A DNA stretch of 64,000 bases from Corynespora cassiicola (taxonomy: Eukaryota; Ascomycota; Dothideomycetes; Pleosporales; Corynesporascaceae): assembly GCA_022059125.1 (NCBI GenBank), contig JAEUWY010000005.1, positions 2,728,001 through 2,792,000 on the forward strand. The letters run 5' to 3'. Below, piece by piece: positions 1-10,642 of the stretch. Positions within the stretch are counted from its first letter, which is position 1. Every line of letters starts with the position of its first letter. Under the pieces are notes generated by a model, which saw nothing but the letters and a program-made list of their open reading frames with translations, searched no databases and was not told the origin of the DNA. The position numbers were made by a program, and so were the translations under genes.

Positions 1-1381
1 ATTTGTTATCCATAGCCGTCTGAAGGCTATCGCCCTCCCATCCAAAAACCTAAACTAGTCAGAACATAAGCCTCGAAATACGATCAAGAAGGCGCACATA
101 ATCTCCGTGCTGGCCATATCCAGTGCTTTGACGAATTAGTGACGGTATACGGAGTATAGCTTGGGGATACGAACGTGTCTCCGGTCGATAACACGAAGGG
201 CTGACTGCCATCCTCCGGCCAGTCTGCTTGGTCGTTGAAGCCTGTGGTATCCCACATCACCTACTCATCAAAGTCAACCTTCCCCTAACGGCGGGATTTC
301 TCCGGTGGAACACACCTCTAGCATCACCTGCGGAATCTTTACCGGATGACTCGCCGGACACGTCCCATTAACGATTGAAAACGAGTACGGCCCACCGATG
401 GGATGCGCGACGTGATCTTGATGGTTTGGACTGTCCAAGTTCTTTCCGTCCCAGCATCTGCCATCCTGTCAGAGACTAGATGTTCGACGACACTCATCTG
501 GATCTCGGCTTACATGGGGAATATGATGTTGGAGCGAATACCCCCAGCACATGGCTGGGTTGGGAGGTGATCGGTATCGTACTTTGGGTCCAGACAGGGC
601 GAATACATGCTCCCACCAAAGTTCGGCTCGGTGAAGCAACGATAGCACTGCTGCATGTTCTTTCCCAAGTTTTCGGACGTACGTCGCGTTGAATCGCCCG
701 TAAGCATGCGAAAGCCCTACGTTTTCAGGAGATATTAGCCGGAGAGTATGGAGACGGTGGAGAACCTACCGGCTTGAAAGCAGTAGTTGCGTTCCGCCCT
801 GGCGAAGTGTAGTATATAGTTATTCCGGCGTTATCATCGTCGTTGAATTGGTTCGCTATCTGAGGGACGCGCTTGTAAGAGCCATTTCTAGCACGGTAGT
901 AGAGGTTCGCGGTCCAATAGTTGGAGAAGTCCTCGCCGAAGTGGCATGTGGTACATGAAGACAGCTTTGCGATATCTATCAATGGCATGGATGCATTGAA
1001 CGCATCCTATTCAGATGTAAGTTTAGTGTAAAAATACCTGGTGTCACATTTTGGGCATACATACTCCTCCGACAATCTGGTGCATGTGCGCAGATGGGTT
1101 CATGGCAGGGTTCACAAGGCTGGCGCTGTCAGCATTTCATTATTCAGGCTTGATATATGCACTGACTCACGGATCTAGACGTTCAATGACAACCTGAAAA
1201 CTTAGTTTCGAGTCGTGTATAGGGTTGAATACAGGTATACCTGGGAGCAGCCAAACCGCAGCATGGCACCTGGTCCCCTCATTCCGCCACCTCCCAGCAT
1301 CGGGCCATCTAGCTCGACGCCTCTCTGTGCGACTATCCGACCCACCAAATATCCGAGAACTACGTTAATAACTCTTAACAT
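1..1381 (-). CDS. DUF1996 secreted protein, C-terminus cut by window edge
   Basis: Spliced reading gives a DUF1996-family protein, a fungal secreted family of unknown activity, often predicted to be extracellular. The start at 1381-1379 opens a weakly hydrophobic leader and a Gly-rich stretch, then AMLRFGCSQ, VVIERLDP, MHQIVGG, AFNASMP, STCTTC-like SSCTTCHFGEDFSNYW, RNGSYKRVPQ, PCAGGIRSN, CWDGKNLDSPNHQDHVAHP, GTCPASHPVKIPQ, MWDTTGFND and YGQHGDYVFGWEGDSLQ, all in family order. My exons are 1381-1241, 1193-1171, 1125-1065, 1006-770, 716-514, 457-316, 260-175, 125-98 and 49 to beyond base 1; every join keeps frame. The intron at 174-126 needs an unusual GTTCGT donor. No disabling change is visible in the part present. 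The C-terminus, including any WSC domain, lies outside the window. The family call is firm; the function is unknown. Confidence 0.85.
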
Positions 1382-2082
1382 CTTTCAAACAGGCTCATGA
1401 AAGGATGGACCAAGATGGTTGGAATAAAAGTTGAGCAAAAGTTCGGAAAAGTTGACAACGAAGTACGCATGGTTTTATTTGAAAGAACCCTTCGAAGTGC
1501 AATATATTGGCCAGAACCTGGTATATGGGCTCTTTCTTGATATCACTGATAGTATATCACAGATTTGAAAGATACCTGGGTTGCTACTCTGACCTATAGC
1601 CGTTCTGCCGAAAACCAAAGGGAAAGCAGCCGCCTGATCCCTGTAGGAGCCGCACAGTGGGGTTTGTTGGGTCTAGTGATAATCATCTACTGGATCAAGG
1701 TGCTGGAACACGTGCAGAGATCAACGTAGTCATTAAGATACATTATCTACCAGCCTTTTGCCGTTAATGATCGCCGTGCGATTAAGATAACCACTCAAAT
1801 CATCGCTGCAAGGGTGCGCTCTTGGTAATATCGGAACGCTTCCTGCAGTGTTGGCATTTTCGGCAAATATCAGCGAATCCTCACTGTTTCTTCCATCATT
1901 TGGCAAGCAATGTGACGGAAATTCCCTGGCAAAATTGCGAAGAACCTCATTCATGTTGGAAAACAGATTTTTTGTGATGAATTATTTATCGCCATTTGAC
2001 GACTATATCAATATTTTCGTACATGTCATTATTTTATTCTTTATCCTCCTTCGATGCCAAGCCATTAAGTATTCATATTTGC
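1382..2082. other. intergenic, no gene recognised
   Basis: This lies between the 5' end of the DUF1996 gene and the 3' end of the GH43 gene. It holds only short ORFs with no recognisable motif, so it is presumably the promoter of the former and the terminator region of the latter. Confidence 0.5.
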
Positions 2083-3194
2083 CTATGCCGGGTATCTCTC
2101 AAGAATGGCGTCGTACTCCGCCTGCGTGAGTGGAGTTACACATCCATGCTTCAAGCCCGAAGGAAAGTTGGAGGTATCGATATCCGACCAATTCGGCGAG
2201 TCGATGTTCGACGTCGCATACGGCACATATTCAACGTAGTTGTCAAGCAGCAAGTAGTAGCGTCCTGGAACATTGATATCCGCATAAGACGCAGCACCCT
2301 CCCATGGAGCGCCTGTGCGAACGTAGCCGGGAATCCTGGTCCACTCTCCAAAGATGCCGCCAGTTGTCATCTCTTGGTAAACCTGATTGACAGTCTCGTT
2401 CTTGATGAAGCGAGCAAAGTGACCGGGAGTTCCGAGATACTGGAATTCTTGATCGATAACGGGAGTTCCCTCTGCAACGTAGTCCTGAGGCTCGCTGAAG
2501 GTCGAGAAATCCTTCGTGGTGGCGTAGCGGATGCGGTCTAATGATGCTACTCCGGTGTGTTCTGTGTCAGAAGAGCTGTATAGCCGGGAAGCCCAGAAGA
2601 CGTAGAATTGTTGGGTGGCGTCGTCCCACACTGCTGATGGAGCCCATACCATTCCTGCTGCCTCTCCCTCAACCCTATCACTTGTTAGATATTCTCCTTA
2701 ATGAACTTCATTCAAACATACGGTACCAAGGTCGGACCGGTCCAGTCTACCATGTTGGTTGATTTCCATATCACAAGGCTTCGGCTACCGCGGCGGGTGG
2801 CCCAATCCCACGAGAATCCTGGTGCATTGATATCCAGATCTATAATGGATTTAGCACATTGCAAAAAAAAAAAAACCTCAATCGGTGACTACATACCAGT
2901 CGCGATAGTGTAGTACTCTGTGCGTTCGCTATTGGTGGTAAGATATATATCTCGCACGGCGTTCATTCCGACCGTGGACCTTAGGACAGGGTTTCCTCTG
3001 TTCAGCTTAAAGAAGCTAGTCGGAGAATTGCCATTGGAAAGGTACCACTGCACGGTAGGATTCGGGTCCGAAAAGGTTGAGATGAGATACCCCGCATAGT
3101 CGACTTGGCGCTTGGAGTGATCAATAGGGCTCGCCGATGCAAGGATGGGGAACAATGATGCAGCAACTGCTGCAATGTGAGTGACGAAACGCAT
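2083..3194 (-). CDS. secreted glycoside hydrolase family 43 protein
   Basis: Three exons (3194-2897, 2839-2722, 2674-2083) give a 335-residue protein. An N-terminal signal peptide ([21 protein letters not shown]) is followed by a possible KR processing site. The body has the five-bladed beta-propeller pattern of GH43-type proteins: a first-blade STFSDPNP region, [28 protein letters not shown] near residue 148 (the WAP motif of the family), [13 protein letters not shown] and a C-terminal [17 protein letters not shown]43 members are beta-xylosidases, alpha-L-arabinofuranosidases or arabinanases. The first-blade acid is in SDPNP rather than the more usual RDP context, so substrate cannot be called. 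It is divergent from the GH127-like gene at 4081, which suggests shared regulation in arabinose-polymer breakdown. The second intron contains no anomaly; the first holds a long poly-T run on the coding strand. Confidence 0.82.
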
Positions 3195-4080
3195 TTTCTA
3201 GCAGCAAGCTGAGATGTCTAGAACAACGCATCGTCAGGTCGCGCGCATGTCCCTTTTTACGCGATATCCAGCCACACAAACTGACGGAGAATTAGAATTC
3301 GAACTTCTTGGAGCCGCGCGAAATCGCGTGTTGCCCAGAGGGCTTTTCCCCGCATCCCAATATTAATGACGTCGCTCGCTCGAGCAATACACCGTCGCAG
3401 AAGCGTACTATCGCTGATTCAAGAATTACACCGTGCCCCGTTCATTAAATAACCCGAGGTTGTCTAACTGGCCTTGGCTAGTCACCGCCGCAGGTACACC
3501 TCCAACACAGTTTCTTTTGAGATCGTGAATCACAATCGCACGAGATCTATATTTTCATTCGAGAATATTTAGATCTTTTCGTTGTTTCTACACGCCATTT
3601 TCTTATACAAACACTGGTCCAATTGTCAGCACATCGCATTGGAGAAAATTGGCGTCCTGAAAGGAGCTATCGATTTTTGAAGATGTTCAAATCAAGTTAT
3701 ATCTCCAGAAGCTTTACGATCACCTGCTCGCGTTTTTTGTATTCTGTTCTATTTCAGGTCCGCGGGCGAATGGCTTCCTCGGCCCTACTGTCGGGCGGTA
3801 TACCAGACCAGGAAGCTCAAGTGCGTTCACCATTAAGCGATCATCCGACTCGTGGGAATATTCAATGTTTAGCCTGGCATTGACACATGGGTAACTACCG
3901 TGAACCGAGTCTCCCCATGGAAGCCCCTCCTGGTGTGGGGTTGAATATTATTGCCTAAACCGTACTGATGCGCAAAGGTATGCGTGTATTGGAGAATTGG
4001 AGAACCGTATCTGATCCTAAGCGAGCAATACTTAATGACAATGGTATCCATCTCCTCGCTCTACGGCCGCACATTGCACC
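3195..4080. promoter_or_regulatory. divergent promoter region of the GH43 and GH127-like genes
   Basis: An 886-base gap between two divergently transcribed genes for secreted glycoside hydrolases. The only ORF of note (3623-3883, +) has no recognisable content. By position it should contain both promoters; no specific operator was identified. Confidence 0.5.
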
Positions 4081-5979
4081 ATGGCGCTTCATCTCAGGCG
4101 TACTTCATTTTCGTGGGCAATCATGCAGTTCCTTTTGGTTCTGGTGGGCCTCCAACTCGCGGTGACGCCAGCAACCGCACAAGTCCCGCCGGTTGTGTCG
4201 GAGACCGGAGTTTCTGCGTACCGCTTCGACATTGACCAGGTCGCACTCACGAGCAGTCGATTCATGGACAATCAGAATCGCACGCTGAATTACCTCAAAT
4301 TCGTCGACCCCGAGAGACTGCTATATGTCTTCCGTGCCAACCACGGGCTTTCAACGAATGGCGCGACTCCTAACCAAGGTTGGGATGCCCCGGACTTCCC
4401 ATTCCGAAGCCATATGCAAGGTCATTTCCTTACCGCCTGGGCTCAATGCTGGGCCCAACTCAAGGATACAACTTGCAGAGATCGAGCTGTACAGTTCGTG
4501 GAAGAGCTCCAAAAGTGCCAAAACAACAATGAGGCTGCTGGATTTAATCCCGGATACCTTTCCGGCTTTCCCGAATCTGAGTTTGACAAGATGGAGAACG
4601 GAACGCTGACGAACGGAAATGTGCCCTACTATGCGCTTCACAAGACACTGGCTGGTCTCCTTGATGTCTACCGTTGGATTGGCGATGAGACCGCAAAGGA
4701 CGTCCTCCTCGCCTTCTCGGGCTGGGTCGACGCCCGCACCGAAAACCTTACCTATGACCACATGCAAAACGTCATGCGCACCGAATTCGGTGGCATGAAC
4801 GAAGTCATGGCCGATGTATACCACCAGACGGGCGACGAGCGCTGGCTCACCGTGGCCCAGCGGTTCGACCACGCTCTGATCTTCGACCCCTTAGCCGCAA
4901 ATCAAGACCGACTTAGCGGCCTCCACGCGAACACTCAGGTCCCGAAATGGATCGGCGCCGCGCGCGAATACAAGGCGACGGGTACTCAGCGCTACGCTGA
5001 CATTGCGCGCAACGCGTGGAACATGACCGTGAATGCGCACACGTATGCCATTGGCGGCAACAGCCAGGCTGAGCACTTCCGCCCGCCTAATGCCATTGCT
5101 GGATTCCTTGACCGCGATACTGCAGAGGGTTGCAACACGTACAATATGCTGAAGTTGACGCGCGAGCTCTTCGTTATGGACCCGGATAACGCGGAGTACT
5201 TTGACTTTTACGAGACCGCGCTCATCAACCACATGCTCGGACAGCAAGACCCATCTACAGAGCACGGTCACATCACGTACTTTACCTCACTTAACCCAGG
5301 AGGTAGGCGCGGCGTGGGACCTGCATGGGGAGGTGGCACGTGGAGTACGGATTACAACTCGCATTGGTGTTGCCAGGGGACGGGCATCGAGACGAACACC
5401 AAGATGCAGGAAGCGATTTACTTCCACGATGACCAGACGCTATACGTCAACTTGTTTGTGCCGTCAACGTTGAACTGGAAGGCGAGGAGCGTGACGGTCT
5501 CGCAGTCGACCATGTTCCCCGCGGGTGACGTCTCGACACTGACAGTTGACGGGGAGGGCGACTGGACGATGAAGATTCGCATTCCAGCTTGGACTGAGGG
5601 TGCTTCGATTGCTATCAATGGCGCTACGCAGAATATTTCTGCAACACCAGGAAGCTACGCTACGCTGTCTCGCTCGTGGGCTTCCGGCGACCAAGTTACC
5701 ATCACGCTACCTATGAAGCTGCACTTGGTTCCCGCCAATGACGACCCATCTGTTGCGGCGCTGGCATTTGGTCCTTCTGTTCTATGCGGCAACTATGGAA
5801 GTGCTACGCTTGAGGCCAACCCGAAGCTTGATCTTGCAACTGTGGAGAGGGTAGGCACTTCGGGTTTGTCGTTCACGGGTACGGCAGATGGAGAGGCGGT
5901 TGAGATTGGCCCATTCTATGAGGCCCAGGGTTTCAACTATGCGGTTTATTGGGAGGTCAGTGGGGCTTTGCCTAACTAA
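4081..5979 (+). CDS. secreted GH127/DUF1680 beta-L-arabinofuranosidase-like enzyme
   Basis: A single-exon, 632-residue protein with a signal peptide; Met1 (MALHLRR) gives a charged n-region, and Met15 (MQFLLVLVGLQLAVTPATAQ) is an alternative start. The body matches DUF1680, an (alpha/alpha)6-barrel family that includes GH127 beta-L-arabinofuranosidases. The zinc/cysteine active-site set of that family is visible: Glu349 and Cys351 in TAEGCNTYN, and Cys430-Cys431 in HWCCQGTGIE. Other barrel motifs are DFPFRSHMQGHFL, YYALHKTLAGLLDVYRW, EFGGMNEVMADVY and LSGLHANTQVPKW. Family enzymes release beta-linked L-arabinofuranose from hydroxyproline-rich glycoproteins or pectin side chains with Cys as nucleophile. 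Secretion and the neighbouring GH43 and DUF1996 genes fit plant cell-wall use. The exact CAZy family (127 or a sister family such as 146) is not settled by eye. Confidence 0.88.
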   Translation: MALHLRRTSFSWAIMQFLLVLVGLQLAVTPATAQVPPVVSETGVSAYRFDIDQVALTSSRFMDNQNRTLNYLKFVDPERLLYVFRANHGLSTNGATPNQGWDAPDFPFRSHMQGHFLTAWAQCWAQLKDTTCRDRAVQFVEELQKCQNNNEAAGFNPGYLSGFPESEFDKMENGTLTNGNVPYYALHKTLAGLLDVYRWIGDETAKDVLLAFSGWVDARTENLTYDHMQNVMRTEFGGMNEVMADVYHQTGDERWLTVAQRFDHALIFDPLAANQDRLSGLHANTQVPKWIGAAREYKATGTQRYADIARNAWNMTVNAHTYAIGGNSQAEHFRPPNAIAGFLDRDTAEGCNTYNMLKLTRELFVMDPDNAEYFDFYETALINHMLGQQDPSTEHGHITYFTSLNPGGRRGVGPAWGGGTWSTDYNSHWCCQGTGIETNTKMQEAIYFHDDQTLYVNLFVPSTLNWKARSVTVSQSTMFPAGDVSTLTVDGEGDWTMKIRIPAWTEGASIAINGATQNISATPGSYATLSRSWASGDQVTITLPMKLHLVPANDDPSVAALAFGPSVLCGNYGSATLEANPKLDLATVERVGTSGLSFTGTADGEAVEIGPFYEAQGFNYAVYWEVSGALPN

Positions 5980-6198
5980 AGGGAAAAATGGTCTATTTGG
6001 ATCATGAAAAACTTAAATAGGATTAATAAAAAGGTTGGGTCGAGAAGACGATGAGACAGATGGAAATTTTTGACCCGACGTGGGCCAGAATGTCAACATG
6101 CTAGCGACAACTTACCAATGCGAAACATTCTTCCATGGTACAAACCTCTTTATCGGTTGAGTTTGCCTGATCGCTCACCTAACCGCATCTAATAGGAC

Positions 6199-7365
6199 TC
6201 ACTTCTCCCTAGAAGCGATTTTGGCCTCTCTCCACACCCACCAACCCGCCATAGCCGCTCCTGGTCCAACACCTAAAACCACAACTGGCGTTCCCAAAAG
6301 CCAATAGACCGCGCCTTGCCATATTTGCCTCCCAAAGCCCAATTGCAACTCCTCAAACAAGATCCAAATAAAGAAACTCAAAAAAGCACTTATTTCGTCG
6401 ACCTGCAACGCCATTCTCATATGCCCTGCCATGTCATCCTTACTCTCCAAATTCGGCACAAACATCTCAGCTAGCGAGTACGGACTCCAGCCTAGTGAAT
6501 ACCACCACACGCCTGCAGAAATGCATCCCAAGGTGCCCACGACGTTAACTGGGGACAAAATCCTACCGCCAATGAACTTCTTCGGTACAAGCTTGGCGGC
6601 AAGGGCGTTGGCGATGCCGATCCAAGCCGGACTCATCTGCCACGCCCAAGTCCAGTAGTGCCGTGTAGCGACATCGGAAGCGCAGAACATGGTGAAGACT
6701 TCAGCTGTATGGAAGCATAAAATGAGCGGAAGGAGGAGCGTTGCACCTTCGGAGCTGATGGTGCGGTTGGGACGTGACGGGATCCCGGAGGCGATCCAAC
6801 AAAAGTAGAAGAACGGAGCCACGGAACCAATTCCAGCAATTTGAGCTATGAATGTGAAGATTGTTGGACTAAAAGGGTCAGAAATGCCGTCTTACTTGGT
6901 TTTAGGGGAGGGAAGGGGCTTCGATCAGTGATGGCTGGAAAGTGGAGGCCAGAACGCAGATTGAGGGGTGATTCAGGGGAGGACAAAGTCGGGTTCATAC
7001 AGGTACGCCACAGACCATCCGCTTCCCTCGCGGAACGATTCCAAAATCCAGATCGCGTACAGTGGCCCTAGATCGGTGAGGAAGGAGAATGCCTGCCAGG
7101 CGGCAACAGGATCGATTCCGAGGGTCGAGGGCGCAAAGGAGGAAGTCGTGCCGCGCCAGAAATCATCCAAAAAACCGATGATCGAGTAATGAAACTTGTC
7201 CGTGATATCGATAGAACCGCCAGCCCATACGATCTTTTTGGAAGCGAGGTATGGCTGTTGCAGGTACACTATCTTGGGGACGTCCATTAGGTGCAGACAG
7301 ATGGCTGATAGGGCAAGAAGCGGAGACGCAAGTAGTGCGCGTTTCGTGAGGGACATTTGTGCCAT
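6199..7365 (-). CDS. unidentified multi-pass membrane protein
   Basis: Two exons (7365-7001 and 6868-6199) join as Y-L-P-T-I-F in frame and give 344 residues. The protein has about eight to nine hydrophobic segments, beginning with LLASPLLALSAICLHLMDV and including TIFTFIAQIAGIGSVAPFFYF, ATLLLPLILCFHTAEVF, NVVGTLGCISAGVWWYSL, ISAFLSFFIWILFEEL and a C-terminal VYWLLGTPVVVLGVGPGAA. It ends in a short basic tail. Aromatic residues and conserved-looking acidic/His pairs lie between helices. I do not recognise the family. Polytopic proteins of this size in fungi sometimes sit in metabolite clusters, but no biosynthetic partner is adjacent here. It is convergent with the GH127-like gene, 219 bases away. 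Confidence 0.75.
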
Positions 7366-8585
7366 TTTTTAAGGTCCAATGCGAAACTTTAGTGAGTGAG
7401 TGACATGAGGATGTGAGAATTTTAGAGCTGAGGTTTTGAGCTGCGAGAAATGCTTACTGTGGGGTACATGCCTATTTGGGCGATAGACCTCGGAAGCTGG
7501 AAACGTAACAATTTATCTTGTGCTGATGTTTTTCCGTTTTGAGTAAGGGCTAAAAGGGCATTGTAAGAGTTGGAGTTGGAATTGTTGCCAGCCATAACTT
7601 CGACTGGTCGGGGCCTTGGAGATTTGAATGAACAGTGACTGGCGCACGGCTATTGTAGCGCAACTGTGGAGCTGCGTAGTATTTTAGTAATCCAATGTTC
7701 AAGCGCTTTCATGTTAAAAGCCTCCAATGCGAGGAAGCTCTAAGCTGCCTGTTTGCTTAGTTACGCACGCTACCGTCTTCTGCCCATGCAAGGCAGCAAG
7801 GTGTATCCGCCAAACACCAATGTTGCCATCCTTGATCTCCACCAGCAAATGATCGTCATTGCTGTATGGTTTATCATATATGATCATTTCCGTTGTTGCT
7901 TCTAAGAGCAATTCAGTTGTAATCGGCAGTGACATCCGAGGAGTCTTTGGATGTCAGTCTTTCCTGGCTACTGCCCTTGAAGCTGGCTATCGCTGATAGT
8001 TTGGGGGTTAGTAGGCCGTTTGTCGCCTATACCTTCAAGCTCCTAGCGAATCGATTTGTATTTTCAGGCCATCTTTTGGTAGTTGGACTAAAAGAAACCT
8101 GAGGTTGTCTGGGATCGTAAAATGAGGTAAGATGTGACTTCAAGTTGAAAATCCCTTGAGGAACTTGAAATTGTTATTCAAAGTGATATTCGGAATTTGA
8201 TACAATTTTGACCTGACTATAGGTTACGAGCAGTACATACATGATCTCTGTTTTCTAGTATTATGTACCTATTCCCTAGAGCTGTATGGGAAGTCTTGAT
8301 TTAGAACATATTGTTTTAGATTGCTTTAATTTTCCGAAATACCTGCAGTAATCTAGAGGGCTCTGTAGTCCTGAACACACTATAAGTTAGTTAACGCGTG
8401 TGATTTTGCCTATTCTACTACTTGAATAAGTTAGTTAAACAACATTTGCTATATCTGCTTGAGCACGCAGATCGAAACAGACTTTCGTCCATAAAAGATA
8501 GTTTTAAATATTATATAGCGTAACGTAAGTTATAATACATCCGAACCAGCCTTCTCCCCGACCCTATCATACACCATCCAAGACG
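7366..8585. other. gene-free, AT-rich in its second half
   Basis: From about 7980 to 8560 the sequence is AT-rich with no long ORF and repeated gttagtta/gttagttaa words. A 73-codon ORF on the minus strand (7935-7714) has no recognisable feature. The AT-rich part could be a mutated repeat relic; no transposon ORF or terminal repeat is visible. Confidence 0.4.
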
Positions 8586-8960
8586 TCAACCTCCCCAGAT
8601 CAACAGCCTCCCCCCACCCCCCTCCTCAGTCCTCCTCAACTCCCCCCTAATCTCCATAACCTCCTCCATCCTCTCCAACGTCAACCCCAAAACCCTAACC
8701 TTCCTCTTCCAAACCCCCACCCTCTCCTCCAACGCCCCAATCCTCTCCCTTTTCCTCCTCCTCCCCATAAAAAGATTCTTGACCCACCGTCGGATCCCCC
8801 GCGGCTCCTTTAGCTTTTCCAGCTCGCTCAGCGCGCCCGCGATCGACAGGTCCAGCATCGCGCAGTCGGCGAGGACTTTGGAGCGAATGGAGCGATACTG
8901 CGCCTCTGCGGCCTCGAAGGGCAGGCTGAAGAGGGAGCTTGAGCCTGGCGTGGTCGCCAT
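8586..8960 (-). CDS. small hypothetical protein with basic coiled-coil
   Basis: An intronless 124-codon ORF. The start context (CGCAAATGGCG) is good. The N-terminal part (SLFSLPFEAAEAQYRSIRSKVLADCAMLDLS, shown here only for its amphipathic pattern; Ala/Leu/Glu helices) is followed by a strongly basic patch FMGRRRKRER and a heptad-like stretch to residue 110. There is no signal peptide or membrane segment. The composition looks protein-like in this frame only, but the C-terminus reads into C/T-rich low-complexity DNA. No family recognised. It may be lineage-specific or a spurious ORF. Confidence 0.42.
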   Translation of the reverse strand: MATTPGSSSLFSLPFEAAEAQYRSIRSKVLADCAMLDLSIAGALSELEKLKEPRGIRRWVKNLFMGRRRKRERIGALEERVGVWKRKVRVLGLTLERMEEVMEIRGELRRTEEGGGGRLLIWGG

Positions 8961-10060
8961 TTGCGGTGGGAAGGGAGGGAGTGTTGGTGGCTTGGTTTTG
9001 GCGCGGAGTTGTCTGCTGGTGGTGTGTGCGCTGGGCGCGGACGGGTGAGCGAGCTATACTTGCTTTGGTGGCCCATGTTTTGGGGGGTTTGTTGGCGTGA
9101 GCCGTTTTACCTGGTGGAGGGGGCTGGAGGGGGTGTGCTGGGGGAAGAGGGAGGAGTGACGGGGTTTGTGATGGGTATAAAGGCGTGGGGGACATGATAG
9201 TGGGCATGTGAAGAGGAAGAGGGGGGGTGATGGTGATGTGGGTTTTGGAGGCCTCGATTTCACCTTGTATTCACCGTTGATGGAGAGGTGATTATAGTGG
9301 TGAGTGGACTATTTGGGAATATAGGCTCTGTACAGTTCTACTTTGCTACCGAGTAATTACCCGCATCTTTTATTGCTAAAAAAAAAGTTTTTGTATTAAT
9401 TTAGCTGTTTTACACAGGAGATATAACGATAGAGCAGCGAAAAATGTTCGGTTAATTAGTGTGTGGGAGAGCCACTTGAGTGACAGAAATGATCAATCTC
9501 CTTGGCTAACCTCAGTGATACAACGTCTTGTTGTTTCTTTTATTATTTCCTCTCTCTTTAATTAAGTTAAAAAAGTGCTTTAGATGTAAAAAAGTAGACA
9601 TTGTTCCAGATGTTCATTCTAAGTAAACTTACCGTCACAAACTGATGCAATAGAGTAGCCTTTAAAAACACGTAGAAATTAATACACTATTACTAGCAAG
9701 TACGTAACATACCTTGATCTTTTTATTTATATAATATAAATCGTAGGCGTTGATTGTTCGCGGAAAGAATCATTCTTCCATACCAAACTAATTTGGTCAG
9801 CGTTCTACGTGGCAGCCAAGACCACTTTGTCTCGACGCACTATTATGCCTCTTATGTGTGTGTAATGACGACGAATCATATTGCTCCATAGTGAAGTGTC
9901 TCCTATACTACCCCCCAGTCTCCTAATGCAACAAAAGTTTACTGCGGCACATAAATCACAATATAAGCATCACAAAGCTCATTTTATATCAACAGGGAAC
10001 CGCCCTTCTTCAGCCCTTATTAAAAGTCGAATATCGAACCCGCAGACACGCCTAAGCGAG
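8961..10060. other. gene-free stretch with AT-rich block 9300-9900
   Basis: After G/T-rich sequence to about 9250, the DNA from about 9300 to 9900 is AT-rich, with homopolymer A and T runs and no ORF of interest. No terminal inverted repeats or reverse transcriptase/transposase motifs were seen. Confidence 0.45.
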
Positions 10061-10609
10061 ATGTGAAGTGTATACCTAAAAACCACCCAACTACACCAAC
10101 CCCATACCAAGAAGAAGGCAGCCTTCCATTGCCCAGACATCCATCCCATCCCCAACGCGCCCAACCCCCCTCCCTCACCCATCCTCCAAAAACCCAGAAG
10201 ACAGAAAAAGAAGAAGAAAAAAAAAAATTCTCCCCTCCCGATCCCCAACCCCCAGCTCCCAACCCACCTACTCGCCACCACCACGCACCGCCAACTCACA
10301 CCTCCACCACCCCATCTCGTATCCCACCCCACCCCACCGCAACCCAGCCCAACCCGTACACATCAGTTTCGCCGCTTTTTTTCTTCATCACCCCAGCACG
10401 TCCCCCCTTCCGCCCTTCCACCCTGCCTATCCGCCCTACCCGCCCAGCATCCCGCTCTCCCGCCTCACGATCCCATCCAACCTCGCAATCGCATCACACC
10501 CTACCCTGCTACACCATGCCATGCCATGCCATGCCATTGCTCGCAAGCGCGCGGCCCTTCTGCGGTCCTTCCGAGCAAGGCAGGCTTACTCATAGCAATG
10601 ACGTAGCCA

Positions 10610-10642
<33 letters not shown>

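Noticed and set aside
3623..3883. 86-codon ORF in the GH43/GH127 promoter
   Set aside because: No recognisable content, and other frames overlap it; treated as promoter DNA.
4089..5694. Minus-strand ORFs inside the GH127-like gene
   Set aside because: Antisense shadows of a strongly supported coding frame.
7714..7935. 73-codon minus-strand ORF
   Set aside because: No signal peptide, motif or splice partner; length is within chance.
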